48,577 bases of DNA from the NCBI GenBank assembly GCA_051878315.1, contig JBJEJW010000045.1, forward strand, positions 1-48,577, in the 5' to 3' direction. Both the position numbers and the translations under genes were made by a program. Shown one piece after another: positions 1 through 8,618 of this stretch (position 1 is the first letter of the stretch; each line of letters begins with the position of its first letter). This DNA is from W0P28-013 sp051878315 (GTDB lineage: Bacteria; Bacteroidota; Bacteroidia; Bacteroidales; Paludibacteraceae). The notes beneath the pieces are model-generated. The model worked only from the letters and a program-made list of their open reading frames with translations. It was not told the origin of the DNA and did not search any database.

Positions 1-1
1 A

Positions 2-54
2 GGGACTGTTTGATTAAATTTAACTTCGTCCCAATTTTAACGGGACACTAATGA
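2..54. repeat. Left copy of 53-bp terminal inverted repeat (probable IS tip)
   Basis: These 53 bases are the exact reverse complement of the last 53 bases of the window. They contain a short stem (GTCCC, 9-nt loop, GGGAC). No transposase is visible because only the inward tip would be included. An identical sequence abutting two unrelated unique regions is what is expected when a contig ends at copies of a multicopy insertion sequence. The family cannot be named from 53 bp. Confidence 0.75.
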
Positions 55-68
55 ATAAATTTAATGGT

Positions 69-3000
69 ATGAAAAAGAAAATTTTTGCAGTAGCAATGGT
101 TTTGTGCGCTACGACCCTGATGGCATTCGCACAAAACGACCCGCGTAAGGGATTTACGGAGTATAAGTTGGACAACGGCTTGACGATTATGCTGTGGGAA
201 GACCAAAATCTGCCTGATGTACACGGACGTGTCGTTTGTCGCGCCGGTGCCATCGACGAACCTGCCGACTATACCGGTTTGGCGCACTATTTGGAACACA
301 TGCTTTTCAAAGGTACGGCCAACATCGGTGCACTCGACTGGGAAAAGGAAAAACCGCTCTACGAGGAAATCATCCGCTTGTACGACGAATTGTCGGCTGT
401 GCCGATGAAAGACCAGAAAAAACGCACCGAACTCATCAAAAAAATTAACGAAGTATCGATGCAGGCTGCCAAATTCGGTGCCACCGACGATTTTTCGAAC
501 CTGATTGAAGGCATGGGTGGCGAAGGCTTGAACGCTTTCACAAGTTACGACTTGACCTGTTACTTCAACAACTTCCCGGCGTTCCAAATGGAAAAATGGC
601 TCGAAGTGAACTCCGAACGTCTGATCAATCCGGTGTTCCGCTCGTTCCAGGCCGAGTTGGAAAACGTATTCGAAGAGTACAACATGTATCAGGACTACAA
701 CGACACGCACATCAGCGAGTTTATCATGGAAAAACTCTACGAGGGACATCCTTATGCGCGCGACGTCATCGGTTTGCCCGAACACCTGAAAAACCCGAGT
801 CTGAGCGCGCTCATCAACTTTTACAACACATGGTATGTGCCTAACAACATGTGCTTGTTGCTGGTCGGAAATTTCGATACCGAAACAGTAAAACCGCTGA
901 TTGAAAAATACTTCGGTCGCTTGCAACCCAAAGAGTTGCCCGAACGCGGCCAATACACATGGACCGATTTCAAAGGTAATCCGAAATATACGGCTAAATT
1001 GGGCTACTATCCGCAGGTTGTGTGGGGATACAATGGCGTGAAAGAGGGCGACCCCGATGCGCTGGCGCTCGACTTTACACTGTCGATGCTCAACAACCGC
1101 CACAACACCGGCTTGTTCGACAAACTGATGCTCGATGGCGACATCTCGTTGGCTGTGGCCGAGAGCGATTCGCGCCGCGACCTCGGACGCATTCTGTTGG
1201 CGGCCGTGCCTTATTTCGACGCCTCGCAATATCGCTACGAATCGAATGCAACAACCGAAAAAATGATCATGAAAGAGGTTGACAAACTGAAAAACGGTAC
1301 GTTCGAAGATTGGCTCTTCAACTCGGTGAAAGCACAAATGTTGCAGGAAACGAAATTGATGTTCGAAAATTCGTCGTCGAAAGTGAACATTCTGACCTAT
1401 TCGTTTGCTTATGGGCAACCGGTTGAACGCTATTTTACACTGGCCGACAGTATCAATGCCATAACGCGTGCCGATGTACAACGCATCGCCAAAAAATATC
1501 TGAACGGCAACCATGTAACAGTTTCTATCGAAGAGGGTACGCCCAAAAAGAATAAACTGAAAAAACCGGAAATACAACCGCTCGATCCTCCGAAAGAGTC
1601 GAAAACAGCGTATGACGACAAAGTAAACGCACTACCGCTCGGCACCGTAAAAGAGGAATACAACAATTTTGCCGATGTCAACAAAGTGAAACTATACGAC
1701 GATGTTACACTCTTCTGTACCGAGAACAAGGAAAACGACATCTTCTCGCTGATTCTGAAATATGGTGTCGGTACGCAAAAAATGCCGAATTTGGAATATG
1801 CCGCCCAACTGATGAACACAGCCGGTGTACAACCAAGCACAGAAGCGCAAGATTTGCGTCGCCAATTCAGCGAACTTGGCGCTACATGCACATACAGCGT
1901 GTCGGATAGTTATTTCTACATCTCGCTCACAGGCGACGAAAAGAATTTGGCCGAAATCTGCAAACTGATGACACGCCAAACGCTTTTCCCGAAATTGGAC
2001 AACAAAAAACTCGAAAGCGTTATTCAATCGGTGCGCAGCAGCCGTGCCATCGAACGTAAAGACCCGAGCACGCTGTCCGACGCATTGATGCAATACGTAC
2101 TCTATGGCGATAAGTCGGAATATATCGACCGCATACCGTTGAAAGATATGTATTCGTACAACTTGTCGGAATCGAACGGCGAACTCCATGTCGATATTAA
2201 CTATTCGCTGACTATCTCCGATTTGACGCGCGCCATCGTTGATGCAACAGGTTACGAATTGGAAATACACTTTGTAGGTAAAACCGATGCACAACAAGCC
2301 GCCGAAATCTTCAAGAGCAACTTGCCGCTGAAGGAGAATTTGGCAAAGAGTGAATCGCCTGTCATTCTCGACCGCGTGAAATACGACCAACAAACCATCT
2401 ATTTCTTGCCGAACAGCGATATGCAACAAGCCAAAATCTATTTCTATGTCAACGGTCAGCCTTACGACATCGCCGCCGATGTTGATTACGATGCCTTCAA
2501 CCAATATTTCAGTGGTGGGTTCAGCGGTTTGGTGATGAACGAAATTCGCGAAAAACGTTCGATGGCTTACACGGCCTATGGCTACATGTCGCGTCCTCAA
2601 CGCACCGGCAAAGATAGTTACCTCATCGGCTATGTGGGCACGCAAGGCGACAAGGTGGCCGATGCCGTCGATGTGTATATGGATTTGTTGAAAAATATGC
2701 CGCTCTATCCCGAGCGCATCGAAAATATTAAAACCTATTTGCGTCAATCGTCGCTGACCGACAAACCGTCGTTCCGCAACAAGAGCATGACGTTCGATTA
2801 TTGGCAAAAACTCGGCTATACCGACGATCCGGCCAAAGTGAATATGCCCAAAATCGATAACCTTGAATTTGCGCAAATCGAGGCATTCTACAACAAATTC
2901 ATCAAAGATAAACCTATTGTCATCGTCATCACGGGCGACAAGAAGACCATCGACCTGAAATCTATTCAGTCGAAATGGGGCAAAGTCGTTACGTTGGCAC

Positions 3001-3086
3001 CGAACAAATTGTTCAAAGGCGGCGAGGACTGGGATTTCCAAAATTTGATGAAAGAGTTCATGGCACGTTATGGTCATGTGGAATAA
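69..3086 (+). CDS. Exported M16-family zinc metallopeptidase (insulinase/pitrilysin-like), about 1005 aa
   Basis: This is a large two-lobed M16 peptidase. A Sec signal peptide (about residues 1-21, cut after AFA before QND) places it in the periplasm. The inverted zinc motif HxxEH is H73-Y-L-E76-H77, in the usual HYLEHMLFKG setting. The family's distal glutamate is expected at E202/E203 in NVFEEYNMYQD, preceded by the typical NAFTSYD substrate-site segment (about 155-161). A second M16-like half, presumably non-catalytic, covers roughly residues 500-1000. I chose the ATG at 69 because it starts a standard signal peptide (MKKKIFAVAM). The in-frame ATG at 51 lies inside the terminal repeat and is probably not native. 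M16 enzymes degrade or process peptides; the substrate is unknown. A strong hairpin follows the stop codon. The native upstream promoter has probably been replaced or displaced, since the repeat ends only 14 bp before the start. Confidence 0.93.
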   Translation: MKKKIFAVAMVLCATTLMAFAQNDPRKGFTEYKLDNGLTIMLWEDQNLPDVHGRVVCRAGAIDEPADYTGLAHYLEHMLFKGTANIGALDWEKEKPLYEEIIRLYDELSAVPMKDQKKRTELIKKINEVSMQAAKFGATDDFSNLIEGMGGEGLNAFTSYDLTCYFNNFPAFQMEKWLEVNSERLINPVFRSFQAELENVFEEYNMYQDYNDTHISEFIMEKLYEGHPYARDVIGLPEHLKNPSLSALINFYNTWYVPNNMCLLLVGNFDTETVKPLIEKYFGRLQPKELPERGQYTWTDFKGNPKYTAKLGYYPQVVWGYNGVKEGDPDALALDFTLSMLNNRHNTGLFDKLMLDGDISLAVAESDSRRDLGRILLAAVPYFDASQYRYESNATTEKMIMKEVDKLKNGTFEDWLFNSVKAQMLQETKLMFENSSSKVNILTYSFAYGQPVERYFTLADSINAITRADVQRIAKKYLNGNHVTVSIEEGTPKKNKLKKPEIQPLDPPKESKTAYDDKVNALPLGTVKEEYNNFADVNKVKLYDDVTLFCTENKENDIFSLILKYGVGTQKMPNLEYAAQLMNTAGVQPSTEAQDLRRQFSELGATCTYSVSDSYFYISLTGDEKNLAEICKLMTRQTLFPKLDNKKLESVIQSVRSSRAIERKDPSTLSDALMQYVLYGDKSEYIDRIPLKDMYSYNLSESNGELHVDINYSLTISDLTRAIVDATGYELEIHFVGKTDAQQAAEIFKSNLPLKENLAKSESPVILDRVKYDQQTIYFLPNSDMQQAKIYFYVNGQPYDIAADVDYDAFNQYFSGGFSGLVMNEIREKRSMAYTAYGYMSRPQRTGKDSYLIGYVGTQGDKVADAVDVYMDLLKNMPLYPERIENIKTYLRQSSLTDKPSFRNKSMTFDYWQKLGYTDDPAKVNMPKIDNLEFAQIEAFYNKFIKDKPIVIVITGDKKTIDLKSIQSKWGKVVTLAPNKLFKGGEDWDFQNLMKEFMARYGHVE

Positions 3087-3108
3087 TGCACAACAAATAA
3101 TTTAACCG

Positions 3109-3153
3109 AATGGTGGAGACGTGTCGTAATACATACGGCGCGTTTCCGCCATT
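3109..3153 (+). terminator. Perfect 18-bp RNA hairpin between the M16 gene and ndk
   Basis: Arms 3109-3126 and 3136-3153 pair over all 18 positions in plus-strand RNA if G-U pairs are allowed (five wobble pairs), with a 9-nt loop. In minus-strand RNA the wobble positions become A-C mismatches, so plus-strand RNA is the form that folds. It is followed by UUAAUACUUUAA, a weak U-tract. It may end the M16 transcript, or lie in the ndk 5' leader as an attenuator or mRNA-stability element. Only 23 nt separate it from the ndk start. Confidence 0.65.
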
Positions 3154-3176
3154 TTAATACTTTAACGAAATCAACT

Positions 3177-3638
3177 ATGGAGAGAACACTTGTAATTATC
3201 AAACCCGGTGCTGTACAACGCGAACTTGTCGGCGCCATCATCGGCCGTTTCGAGCGCAAAGGGTTGCGTTTGGCCGGTCTGAAAATGATTCAACTCGACG
3301 ACAACATTTTGGCCGAGCACTATGCGCATCTTGTCGATAAACCGTTTTTCCCTACTATCTGTGCATCGATGAAAGCATCGCCTGTCATTGTTTGTTGCTG
3401 GGAGGGCGTCGATGCGGTGCAAGTAGTACGCAGCATGACCGGCGTAACCAATTCGCGCAACGCACAGCCGGGAACCATTCGCGGCGACTATGGCATGAGT
3501 ATGCAGGAAAACATCATTCACACGAGCGATTCGGTTGAAAATGCAGCCGTTGAGTTGGCGCGTTTCTTCAAACCCGAAGAGTTGTTCGACTACGCCAAAG
3601 CGGCACACAGATTCATCTACTCTAAAGACGAAAACTGA
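3177..3638 (+). CDS. ndk: Nucleoside diphosphate kinase
   Basis: Ndk transfers the gamma-phosphate from ATP to other (d)NDPs through a phosphohistidine, balancing nucleotide pools in the cytosol. The protein is 153 aa, normal for the family. It begins with the typical ERTLVIIKPGAVQR segment (K9 contacts phosphate) and carries the active-site histidine H115 in NIIHTSDS. The residue after the His is Thr rather than the commoner Gly or Ala, a mild variant. R102 in PGTIRGDYG is another conserved nucleotide contact. The stop codon overlaps the start of the next gene by one base (TGATG), which suggests translational coupling with the M23 peptidase. A structured hairpin lies directly upstream. Confidence 0.97.
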   Translation: MERTLVIIKPGAVQRELVGAIIGRFERKGLRLAGLKMIQLDDNILAEHYAHLVDKPFFPTICASMKASPVIVCCWEGVDAVQVVRSMTGVTNSRNAQPGTIRGDYGMSMQENIIHTSDSVENAAVELARFFKPEELFDYAKAAHRFIYSKDEN

Positions 3639-4528
3639 TGCGAAGCCGTATTTTTCTGACGACGGCGATGTTATGGTGCGTTGCCGTCGGGTGCGGTGTG
3701 GCGCAAACATACGATACCGACACTGTCGCTACATCCGAATTTTATTCCGAAGAAGAGGGTAATTTTTGGGACGTGGTTGCCGATTCGGCCTACACTGCCA
3801 ACGATTCGTCGTATCTCGACCAACATCCGGCAGCCGAACTCTATCGCTTCTCGTGGACGTCGGAGCGTATCAACCCTTATGGCGTGAAAATCGACAGCAT
3901 TCCCGATTCAACCTTTATCGATGTATCCGATTTCGTTTATCCGTTGCAAAGCAATCGTATCACATCGTCGTTTGGTATGCGGCGTTATCGCTGGCACTAC
4001 GGCACAGACATCGGTGTTTGCGTGGGCGATACCATTCGGGCTACGTTCAAAGGGCGTGTGCGCATTGTCGATTACGAGCGCAACGGCTATGGACATTACA
4101 TTGTCATTCGGCACGACAACGGATTGGAAACCGTCTATGCGCATTTATCGCGCGTGTTGTGTGCCATCAATCAAGATGTGGCGGCCGGCGACGTGATTGG
4201 GCTTGGAGGCAACTCCGGCCATTCTACAGGACCGCATTTGCACTACGAAGTGCGTTTTCTCGGCAATGCGTTCAATACGACCAAAATGATAGACTATACC
4301 AACAAAGCGTTGTGGGCGAATCCTTTTGTAATTACTTTGGCCGATACCTATAGTCATAATGCTGCTCTGAAAGAATTGGCAAAAGCCCAATATCACACTG
4401 TGCGTCAAGGCGATACGCTTTCGGGCATTGCCCGTCGGTATGGCACGACCGTTGCAAAACTATGTCAACTGAATCACATCAGTTCAAAAAAGATTTTACG
4501 GATAGGACAAAAAATCAGATACAGATAA
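3638..4528 (+). CDS. Exported M23 (LytM-type) peptidase with C-terminal LysM domain
   Basis: The predicted role is a periplasmic peptidoglycan endopeptidase or amidase activator. An N-terminal signal peptide (about 1-23, GVAQ) is followed by a linker, then an M23 domain at about residues 100-215. The zinc ligands are visible: H120 and D124 (HYGTDIGV), H169 (YAHL) and H202 (GPHLHYEVR, the HxH motif). All catalytic residues are present, so it is probably active rather than a degenerate EnvC/NlpD type. A LysM domain (about 252-296, YHTVRQGDTLSGIARRYGTT) provides glycan binding; having LysM at the C-terminus is one of the two usual orders. A C19 preceded by AVG makes a lipoprotein conceivable, but the lipobox is poor. 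The start overlaps the ndk stop and lpd begins 12 bp downstream, so the three may be co-transcribed. Confidence 0.93.
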   Translation: MRSRIFLTTAMLWCVAVGCGVAQTYDTDTVATSEFYSEEEGNFWDVVADSAYTANDSSYLDQHPAAELYRFSWTSERINPYGVKIDSIPDSTFIDVSDFVYPLQSNRITSSFGMRRYRWHYGTDIGVCVGDTIRATFKGRVRIVDYERNGYGHYIVIRHDNGLETVYAHLSRVLCAINQDVAAGDVIGLGGNSGHSTGPHLHYEVRFLGNAFNTTKMIDYTNKALWANPFVITLADTYSHNAALKELAKAQYHTVRQGDTLSGIARRYGTTVAKLCQLNHISSKKILRIGQKIRYR

Positions 4529-4540
4529 AACAACGATACT

Positions 4541-5878
4541 ATGAAATACGATTTGGCAATCATCGGTGGCGGACCGGCCGGTTACACGGCTGCAGAACGT
4601 GCCGCAAAAGGCGGATTGGATGTTGTGTTGTTTGAAAAAAATGCCCTTGGCGGCGTATGCCTCAACGAGGGTTGCATACCTACCAAGACGTTACTTTACA
4701 GTGCAAAACTCTATCAGCAGGCACTGCAAGGGGCAAAATACGGTATCGCAGTCGATAACGTGTCGTTCGATTATGCCAAAATAACGGTGCGCAAAACCAA
4801 AGTGGTGCGCAAATTGGCGGCCGGCATTCGTGCCAAGTTACAGAATGTAACTGTCGTGCAAGGCGAAGCCTTCGTCAAAAATGCCGATGAAATCGTCGAA
4901 ATCGACTGTGGCGGCCAACTTTATGAAGCCGAGAAATTGTTGCTTTGCACCGGCTCCGAAACGGTTGTTCCGCCGATTCGCGGTATGGAAGGCGGCCACT
5001 ATCTGACAAGCCGCGAGGCGTTGGCTTTGACCGTTGTGCCCGAAAGCATCGCCATCGTAGGCGGTGGTGTTATCGGTATGGAATTTGCCGGTTTGTTTTC
5101 GGCGTTTGGCTGTCAGGTGTCGGTTATCGAAATGGCACCCGAAATTTTGCCGGGCATCGATGCTGAAATTGCTGCCTTGTTGCGTGCCGAATATACCAAA
5201 CGAGGTGTCGTATTTCACCTCGGTGCACGTGTACTCGAACTGCAACCGCAACTTGTAAAATTTGCCGATGAAAACGGCGAAAATGACATCACGGCGCAAC
5301 AAATTTTGTTGTGCGTCGGGCGTCGGCCAAATTTGCAAAATCTTGGGTTGGAAACACTCGCTTTGGAGCGATTCCGCAACGGGCTTTGGGTGGACGAACA
5401 CATGCGAACATCGCATCCGCGTATTTATGCGGCCGGCGACATAACCGGTTTCTCGATGTTGGCTCATACCGCCGTGCGCGAGGCCGAAGTGGCTGTCAAT
5501 CATATACTTGGTATCCACGATGCTATGACTTACGATGCGGTGCCGGGTGTGGTTTACACCAATCCCGAAGTGGCCGGCGTGGGTGCTACCGAGGCGGCGT
5601 TGCAAAGTGTTGGCGTGGCCTATACGGTAAAAAAATTGCCGATGGCCTATTCCGGGCGTTTTGTGGCCGAAAACGAAGGTGGCAACGGCCTTTGCAAACT
5701 CATTTTCGATGCCGATGATCGCTTGATAGGTGCGCATTTTATCGGCAATCCGGCTTCGGAACTTGTGGCGACGGCAACGCTTGCCATTGGGCAAAAAATG
5801 GCGATTCCCGTGCTCGAAAAACTGATTTTCCCCCATCCGTCGGTTGGCGAAATCGTGAAAGAAACGTTATTTGCTTAA
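4541..5878 (+). CDS. lpdA: Dihydrolipoyl dehydrogenase (E3)
   Basis: This FAD enzyme reoxidises dihydrolipoyl groups of 2-oxoacid dehydrogenase and glycine-cleavage complexes with NAD+. The 445-aa protein has the FAD-binding GxGxxG-like motif GGGPAGYTAAE at about residues 9-19, the redox-active disulfide C40/C45 in CLNEGCIPTK, and a second Rossmann motif for NAD (GGGVIGMEFA). It also has the FAD-binding GDITG segment and the C-terminal catalytic pair H432/E437 in HPSVGE (family consensus HPTxxE). It is at the short end of the family range, mostly through trimmed loops. No E1/E2 genes are adjacent, so it probably serves several complexes encoded elsewhere. A terminator hairpin begins at its stop codon. 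Confidence 0.93.
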   Translation: MKYDLAIIGGGPAGYTAAERAAKGGLDVVLFEKNALGGVCLNEGCIPTKTLLYSAKLYQQALQGAKYGIAVDNVSFDYAKITVRKTKVVRKLAAGIRAKLQNVTVVQGEAFVKNADEIVEIDCGGQLYEAEKLLLCTGSETVVPPIRGMEGGHYLTSREALALTVVPESIAIVGGGVIGMEFAGLFSAFGCQVSVIEMAPEILPGIDAEIAALLRAEYTKRGVVFHLGARVLELQPQLVKFADENGENDITAQQILLCVGRRPNLQNLGLETLALERFRNGLWVDEHMRTSHPRIYAAGDITGFSMLAHTAVREAEVAVNHILGIHDAMTYDAVPGVVYTNPEVAGVGATEAALQSVGVAYTVKKLPMAYSGRFVAENEGGNGLCKLIFDADDRLIGAHFIGNPASELVATATLAIGQKMAIPVLEKLIFPHPSVGEIVKETLFA

Positions 5879-5907
5879 CTTCTTGTGTTTACAGGAAGTT
5901 TTTTTGT
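5877..5907 (+). terminator. Intrinsic terminator after lpdA
   Basis: A 10-bp stem (5877-5886 with 5891-5900, one G-U pair) with a 4-nt loop is followed by a T-run. The stem starts within the TAA stop of lpdA. It separates the ndk/M23/lpd group from the TonB receptor gene. Confidence 0.8.
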
Positions 5908-5930
5908 TCAACTTTTTAATTTTTTCTTTT

Positions 5931-8006
5931 ATGTACAAACAAATTATTCAGAAACGGGCCTATCGTTTTCGACGTTTTTGTCGGGCGAAGTATGCTGCGT
6001 TTCGTTCGGTGCATTTGGAAGTCAGCATCGGACATGTGGCAAGTTACATTGCCGAAAAACAACTTGTTAAGTCAAAGATTACAAGCACATTGGCTTGCTT
6101 TGTGGCTTTGACGTGTGCTCCGTTGGCACTTTTTGCCGACGACGAAACCGATGGTTTCGAAATACAAAATCTTTCCGAAGTTTCGGTTGTTGCAGTCAAA
6201 CAACAGGTAGCCGGCGAGGCGCTGCATGTCGTTTCCACCATCACTGCACAACAACTTCAATCTTTCCCAACAACAACCCTCAACGAACTCCTTGATTATT
6301 TGCCCGGCATCGACATCCGCACACGCGGAGCCAATGGGGCGCAGGCCGACATCTCGATGCGCGGCGGCACATTCGACCAAGTGTTGATTTTGCTCAACGG
6401 CGTAAACATTACCGATGTGCATACGGGTCATGCCAACCTTGACATACCACTCGATTTGAGCACGGTGGATCGCATCGAAATTCTACAAGGAACGTCGGTT
6501 TGCCAATTCGGATTGTCGGCATTCAGTGGCGCTATCAACATCGTAACTAATACTACGGATCAACGTTGTGTGAAAGCCAAGATTGATGGCGGCGATTTCG
6601 GCTATTTTGCTCCGGCGATTGATTTTCGTTACAACAAAGACAAATGGCGTTTCGCTCTCTCGGGCAACTATAATCAATCCACCGGCTACATCGACAACAC
6701 CGATTACAAATACGGTAATCTTTATTTTAATGCTCTGTGTGCCGATTCACTTACCGGCCATTGGAATTTACAACTTGGCGGCCAATGGAAAGGTTTTGGC
6801 AGCAATTCGTTTTATTCGCTAAAATATCCCGACCAATACGAAGCCACGAAAACGATTTTTGGCGCGCTTACTTGGCGGAAACAAATCCGATTTTTGTCGA
6901 TGGAATCGGGTATTTTTTATCGTCGGCACTACGACCGTTTCGAACTTTTTCGCGAAGGTGTAGTAGAATTCCCGGCATGGTATACGGGGCATAATTACCA
7001 TGTAACCGATGCGGCCGGCATCAATTTCAAAGCCTCGTTTTTGTACGACATCGGCAAGACAGCCGTCGGCATCGAACTGCGCGATGAACACATTTTCAGT
7101 AATGTGCTTGGCGATGCGTTGGATACTCCCAAACACGTTGCCGGTGCAGCCGATTCTATCTGTTATACGAAAGCAAAAAACCGCCTGAATGTGAATTATT
7201 TTGCCGAACAGACATTCTATGCCGGCAATTTTTTGGCATCGGTGGGCGTTTCGGGCAACTACAATTCTATGTTTCGTAATAATTTCGCGTGTACGGCCAA
7301 TGTCGGCTACACGTTCGATACCGACGGCGCTGTGTTTGTCAATGTCAGTCGTGCGTTGCGGTTGCCTACGTTCACCGATCTTTATTATCAGAGTGCCACG
7401 CAAACGGCCAATCCCGACCTGAAACCCGAACAGAGTATGACTGCCGAATTAGGCGTTCATTGGGGACGTAAGGGTTTTCGTGCCGGTCTGAATGCCTATT
7501 ATCGTGTCGGTAAAAATCTGATTGACTGGGTGAAAACGCCCGAAGAGGAGAAATGGCGCAGCGTCAACCATACGCGTGTCGATGCGTTTGGTGGCGAAGT
7601 AACGGTGGGTTACAAATACGGCTATTGGCTGAAAAATTTAGAGGTTGGTTATGCCTATTGTCAACTCGACAAGGACGCCGGCGACCTATTGTCGAAGTAT
7701 GCGCTCGACTATTTGAAACACAAATTGACCGTTAATTTGTCGCACGGCATTTACAAAGGTTTTGGCGCAAGTTGGCAGTTTACCTATCAGCAGCGCGAAG
7801 GCAACTACACCGACGTGGCCGGAGCCGTGCAGAGTTACCGGCCGGTTTATCTGCTCGACGGGCGTGTCTATTGGCAAAATTCCAAAATCAACGTCTATGT
7901 CGAGGCGAGCAACCTCATCGGTCGGCGCTACTACGACTACGGCGGCATCGAACAGCCCGGTCGGTGGTTCAAGGCCGGCATCGCAGTCAATCTGGGTGTG
8001 GAATAA
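5931..8006 (+). CDS. TonB-dependent outer-membrane receptor, BtuB-like, 691 aa
   Basis: This is a TonB-dependent transporter for a scarce ligand across the outer membrane. The plug domain is at about residues 85-207, with NELLDYLPGIDIRTRG, the DISMRGGTFDQVLILLNGV segment and RIEILQG, closest in style to the cobalamin-receptor (BtuB) subgroup of Bacteroidales. The remaining ~480 residues form the beta-barrel, ending in a strand-like VNLGVE. I chose the ATG at 5931: it gives an unusual 48-residue basic extension (KRAYRFRRFCRAKYAAF) before the hydrophobic signal core at about 50-68, an arrangement I recall from other Bacteroidales receptors. The more distal start in the same frame lies inside the lpd terminator. 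A TonB box may lie just before the plug but is not obvious. There is no cobalamin riboswitch in the 50-bp leader, so the substrate stays open. A strong bidirectional terminator follows. Confidence 0.88.
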   Translation: MYKQIIQKRAYRFRRFCRAKYAAFRSVHLEVSIGHVASYIAEKQLVKSKITSTLACFVALTCAPLALFADDETDGFEIQNLSEVSVVAVKQQVAGEALHVVSTITAQQLQSFPTTTLNELLDYLPGIDIRTRGANGAQADISMRGGTFDQVLILLNGVNITDVHTGHANLDIPLDLSTVDRIEILQGTSVCQFGLSAFSGAINIVTNTTDQRCVKAKIDGGDFGYFAPAIDFRYNKDKWRFALSGNYNQSTGYIDNTDYKYGNLYFNALCADSLTGHWNLQLGGQWKGFGSNSFYSLKYPDQYEATKTIFGALTWRKQIRFLSMESGIFYRRHYDRFELFREGVVEFPAWYTGHNYHVTDAAGINFKASFLYDIGKTAVGIELRDEHIFSNVLGDALDTPKHVAGAADSICYTKAKNRLNVNYFAEQTFYAGNFLASVGVSGNYNSMFRNNFACTANVGYTFDTDGAVFVNVSRALRLPTFTDLYYQSATQTANPDLKPEQSMTAELGVHWGRKGFRAGLNAYYRVGKNLIDWVKTPEEEKWRSVNHTRVDAFGGEVTVGYKYGYWLKNLEVGYAYCQLDKDAGDLLSKYALDYLKHKLTVNLSHGIYKGFGASWQFTYQQREGNYTDVAGAVQSYRPVYLLDGRVYWQNSKINVYVEASNLIGRRYYDYGGIEQPGRWFKAGIAVNLGVE

Positions 8007-8013
8007 AAATTAT

Positions 8014-8044
8014 AAAAAAAGCAGGAATTTTTCCTGCTTTTTTT
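8014..8044. terminator. Bidirectional intrinsic terminator
   Basis: A 14-bp perfect inverted repeat (8014-8027 with 8031-8044) has a 3-nt loop. It is GC-rich in the inner half, with A-run and T-run outer arms, so it has a U-tract on either strand. It lies between the convergent receptor gene and the minus-strand lipoprotein gene and can serve both. Confidence 0.9.
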
Positions 8045-8069
8045 ACGATAGACAATTTCGTCGGTTACA

Positions 8070-8399
8070 TCATTCACGAAATTGAATGCCTGGATTTTTT
8101 GGATCGCAACTTGTAAGAAAAACAACTTCTCGTTTTCCAAAATACATATAAACTCGTGCCAATGTAGGATTAACAGAGTTCAGCCTAATGCGTTGTATAT
8201 GACTAATAAAATCCCCTTCGGAGTCGTATACCTTACCGTCCTTAAACTTAACAGTTCCAAAATCTGTAACACATGATTGCCCATCGATAAAAGTTAAGAC
8301 ATCCTTTTCTGAATGAAATTCAGTAATTTTTGGTCCACAGGCTGTAAAGCATAAGCATACAAAGCCAATAAGTGCTGTAAAACTAAAAATTTTTTTCAT
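8070..8399 (-). CDS. Small predicted lipoprotein of unknown function, 109 aa
   Basis: I do not recognise a family. The start at 8399 gives a classic lipoprotein signal (MKKIFSFTALIGFVCLCFTAC) with lipobox FTAC and lipidated C21. The longer frame beginning at 8429 adds ten polar residues before the signal and is unlikely. The mature part is short and mixed alpha/beta in character, with GTVKFKDGKVYDSEGDFISHIQ and a later Cys near the C-terminus. It is convergent with the TonB receptor and shares its terminator. No clear promoter motif is visible upstream. Confidence 0.75.
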   Translation of the reverse strand: MKKIFSFTALIGFVCLCFTACGPKITEFHSEKDVLTFIDGQSCVTDFGTVKFKDGKVYDSEGDFISHIQRIRLNSVNPTLARVYMYFGKREVVFLTSCDPKNPGIQFRE

Positions 8400-8446
8400 A
8401 GTAAAATCCCTTGTACGTGTCGGGCGCAACTTTTATAAAAATATAA

Positions 8447-8478
8447 CAATAAAAAAACATAGGCGAAATTTGCCTATG
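8447..8478 (-). terminator. Intrinsic terminator of the small RNA
   Basis: A 7-bp stem (8472-8478 with 8458-8464) and 7-nt loop are followed on the minus strand by a run of seven U. It is oriented to end transcription arriving from higher coordinates, where only the small RNA lies. Confidence 0.8.
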
Positions 8479-8614
8479 CTGCAGTACTTAGGATAACTGA
8501 TGAAAACGACAAATAACACCCATGTTAATGGGCTCATCGTTTTCATATTCTGTTTTTTGAAAGTTCCTAAGTTTTCAGCACAGTATATGTCATGTAGTAT
8601 TGCCATTGCAATAC
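8448..8614 (-). ncRNA. Structured small RNA, about 165 nt, rod-like fold (6S-like architecture possible)
   Basis: A perfect Bacteroidota promoter (8619-8649) and a strong terminator (8447-8478) bracket a minus-strand stretch without a credible ORF. From about 8614 the RNA begins with a 7-bp hairpin (8614-8608 with 8603-8597, AAUG loop). A long rod follows: 8572-8565 pairs with 8493-8486 (8 bp), 8546-8537 pairs with 8509-8500 (10 bp), and 8533-8528 pairs with 8523-8518 (6 bp, UAAC loop). An asymmetric internal bubble lies between the first two helices. Outer bases 8580-8576 can pair with 8481-8477, competing with the terminator stem. A long hairpin with a central bubble recalls 6S RNA, but I cannot match its sequence to that family, and a trans-acting sRNA is equally possible. 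Confidence 0.65.
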
Positions 8615-8618
8615 GTTG

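Noticed and set aside
48..1577. 509-aa minus-strand frame opposite the M16 gene, and similar long antisense frames (1692-3077, 4838-5836, 18454-18993 and many opposite the giant gene)
   Set aside because: They lie fully opposite well-supported genes, are rich in His, Arg, Phe and Val as expected of complement frames, and show no domains or signal peptides.
5871..5930. Longer N-terminus of the TonB receptor starting at 5871
   Set aside because: It would start inside lpd and run through the terminator stem; the ATG at 5931 gives the plausible extended signal region.
5880..5930. Cobalamin riboswitch ahead of the BtuB-like receptor
   Set aside because: The leader is only about 50 bp, mostly terminator and T-rich sequence, far too short for that riboswitch.
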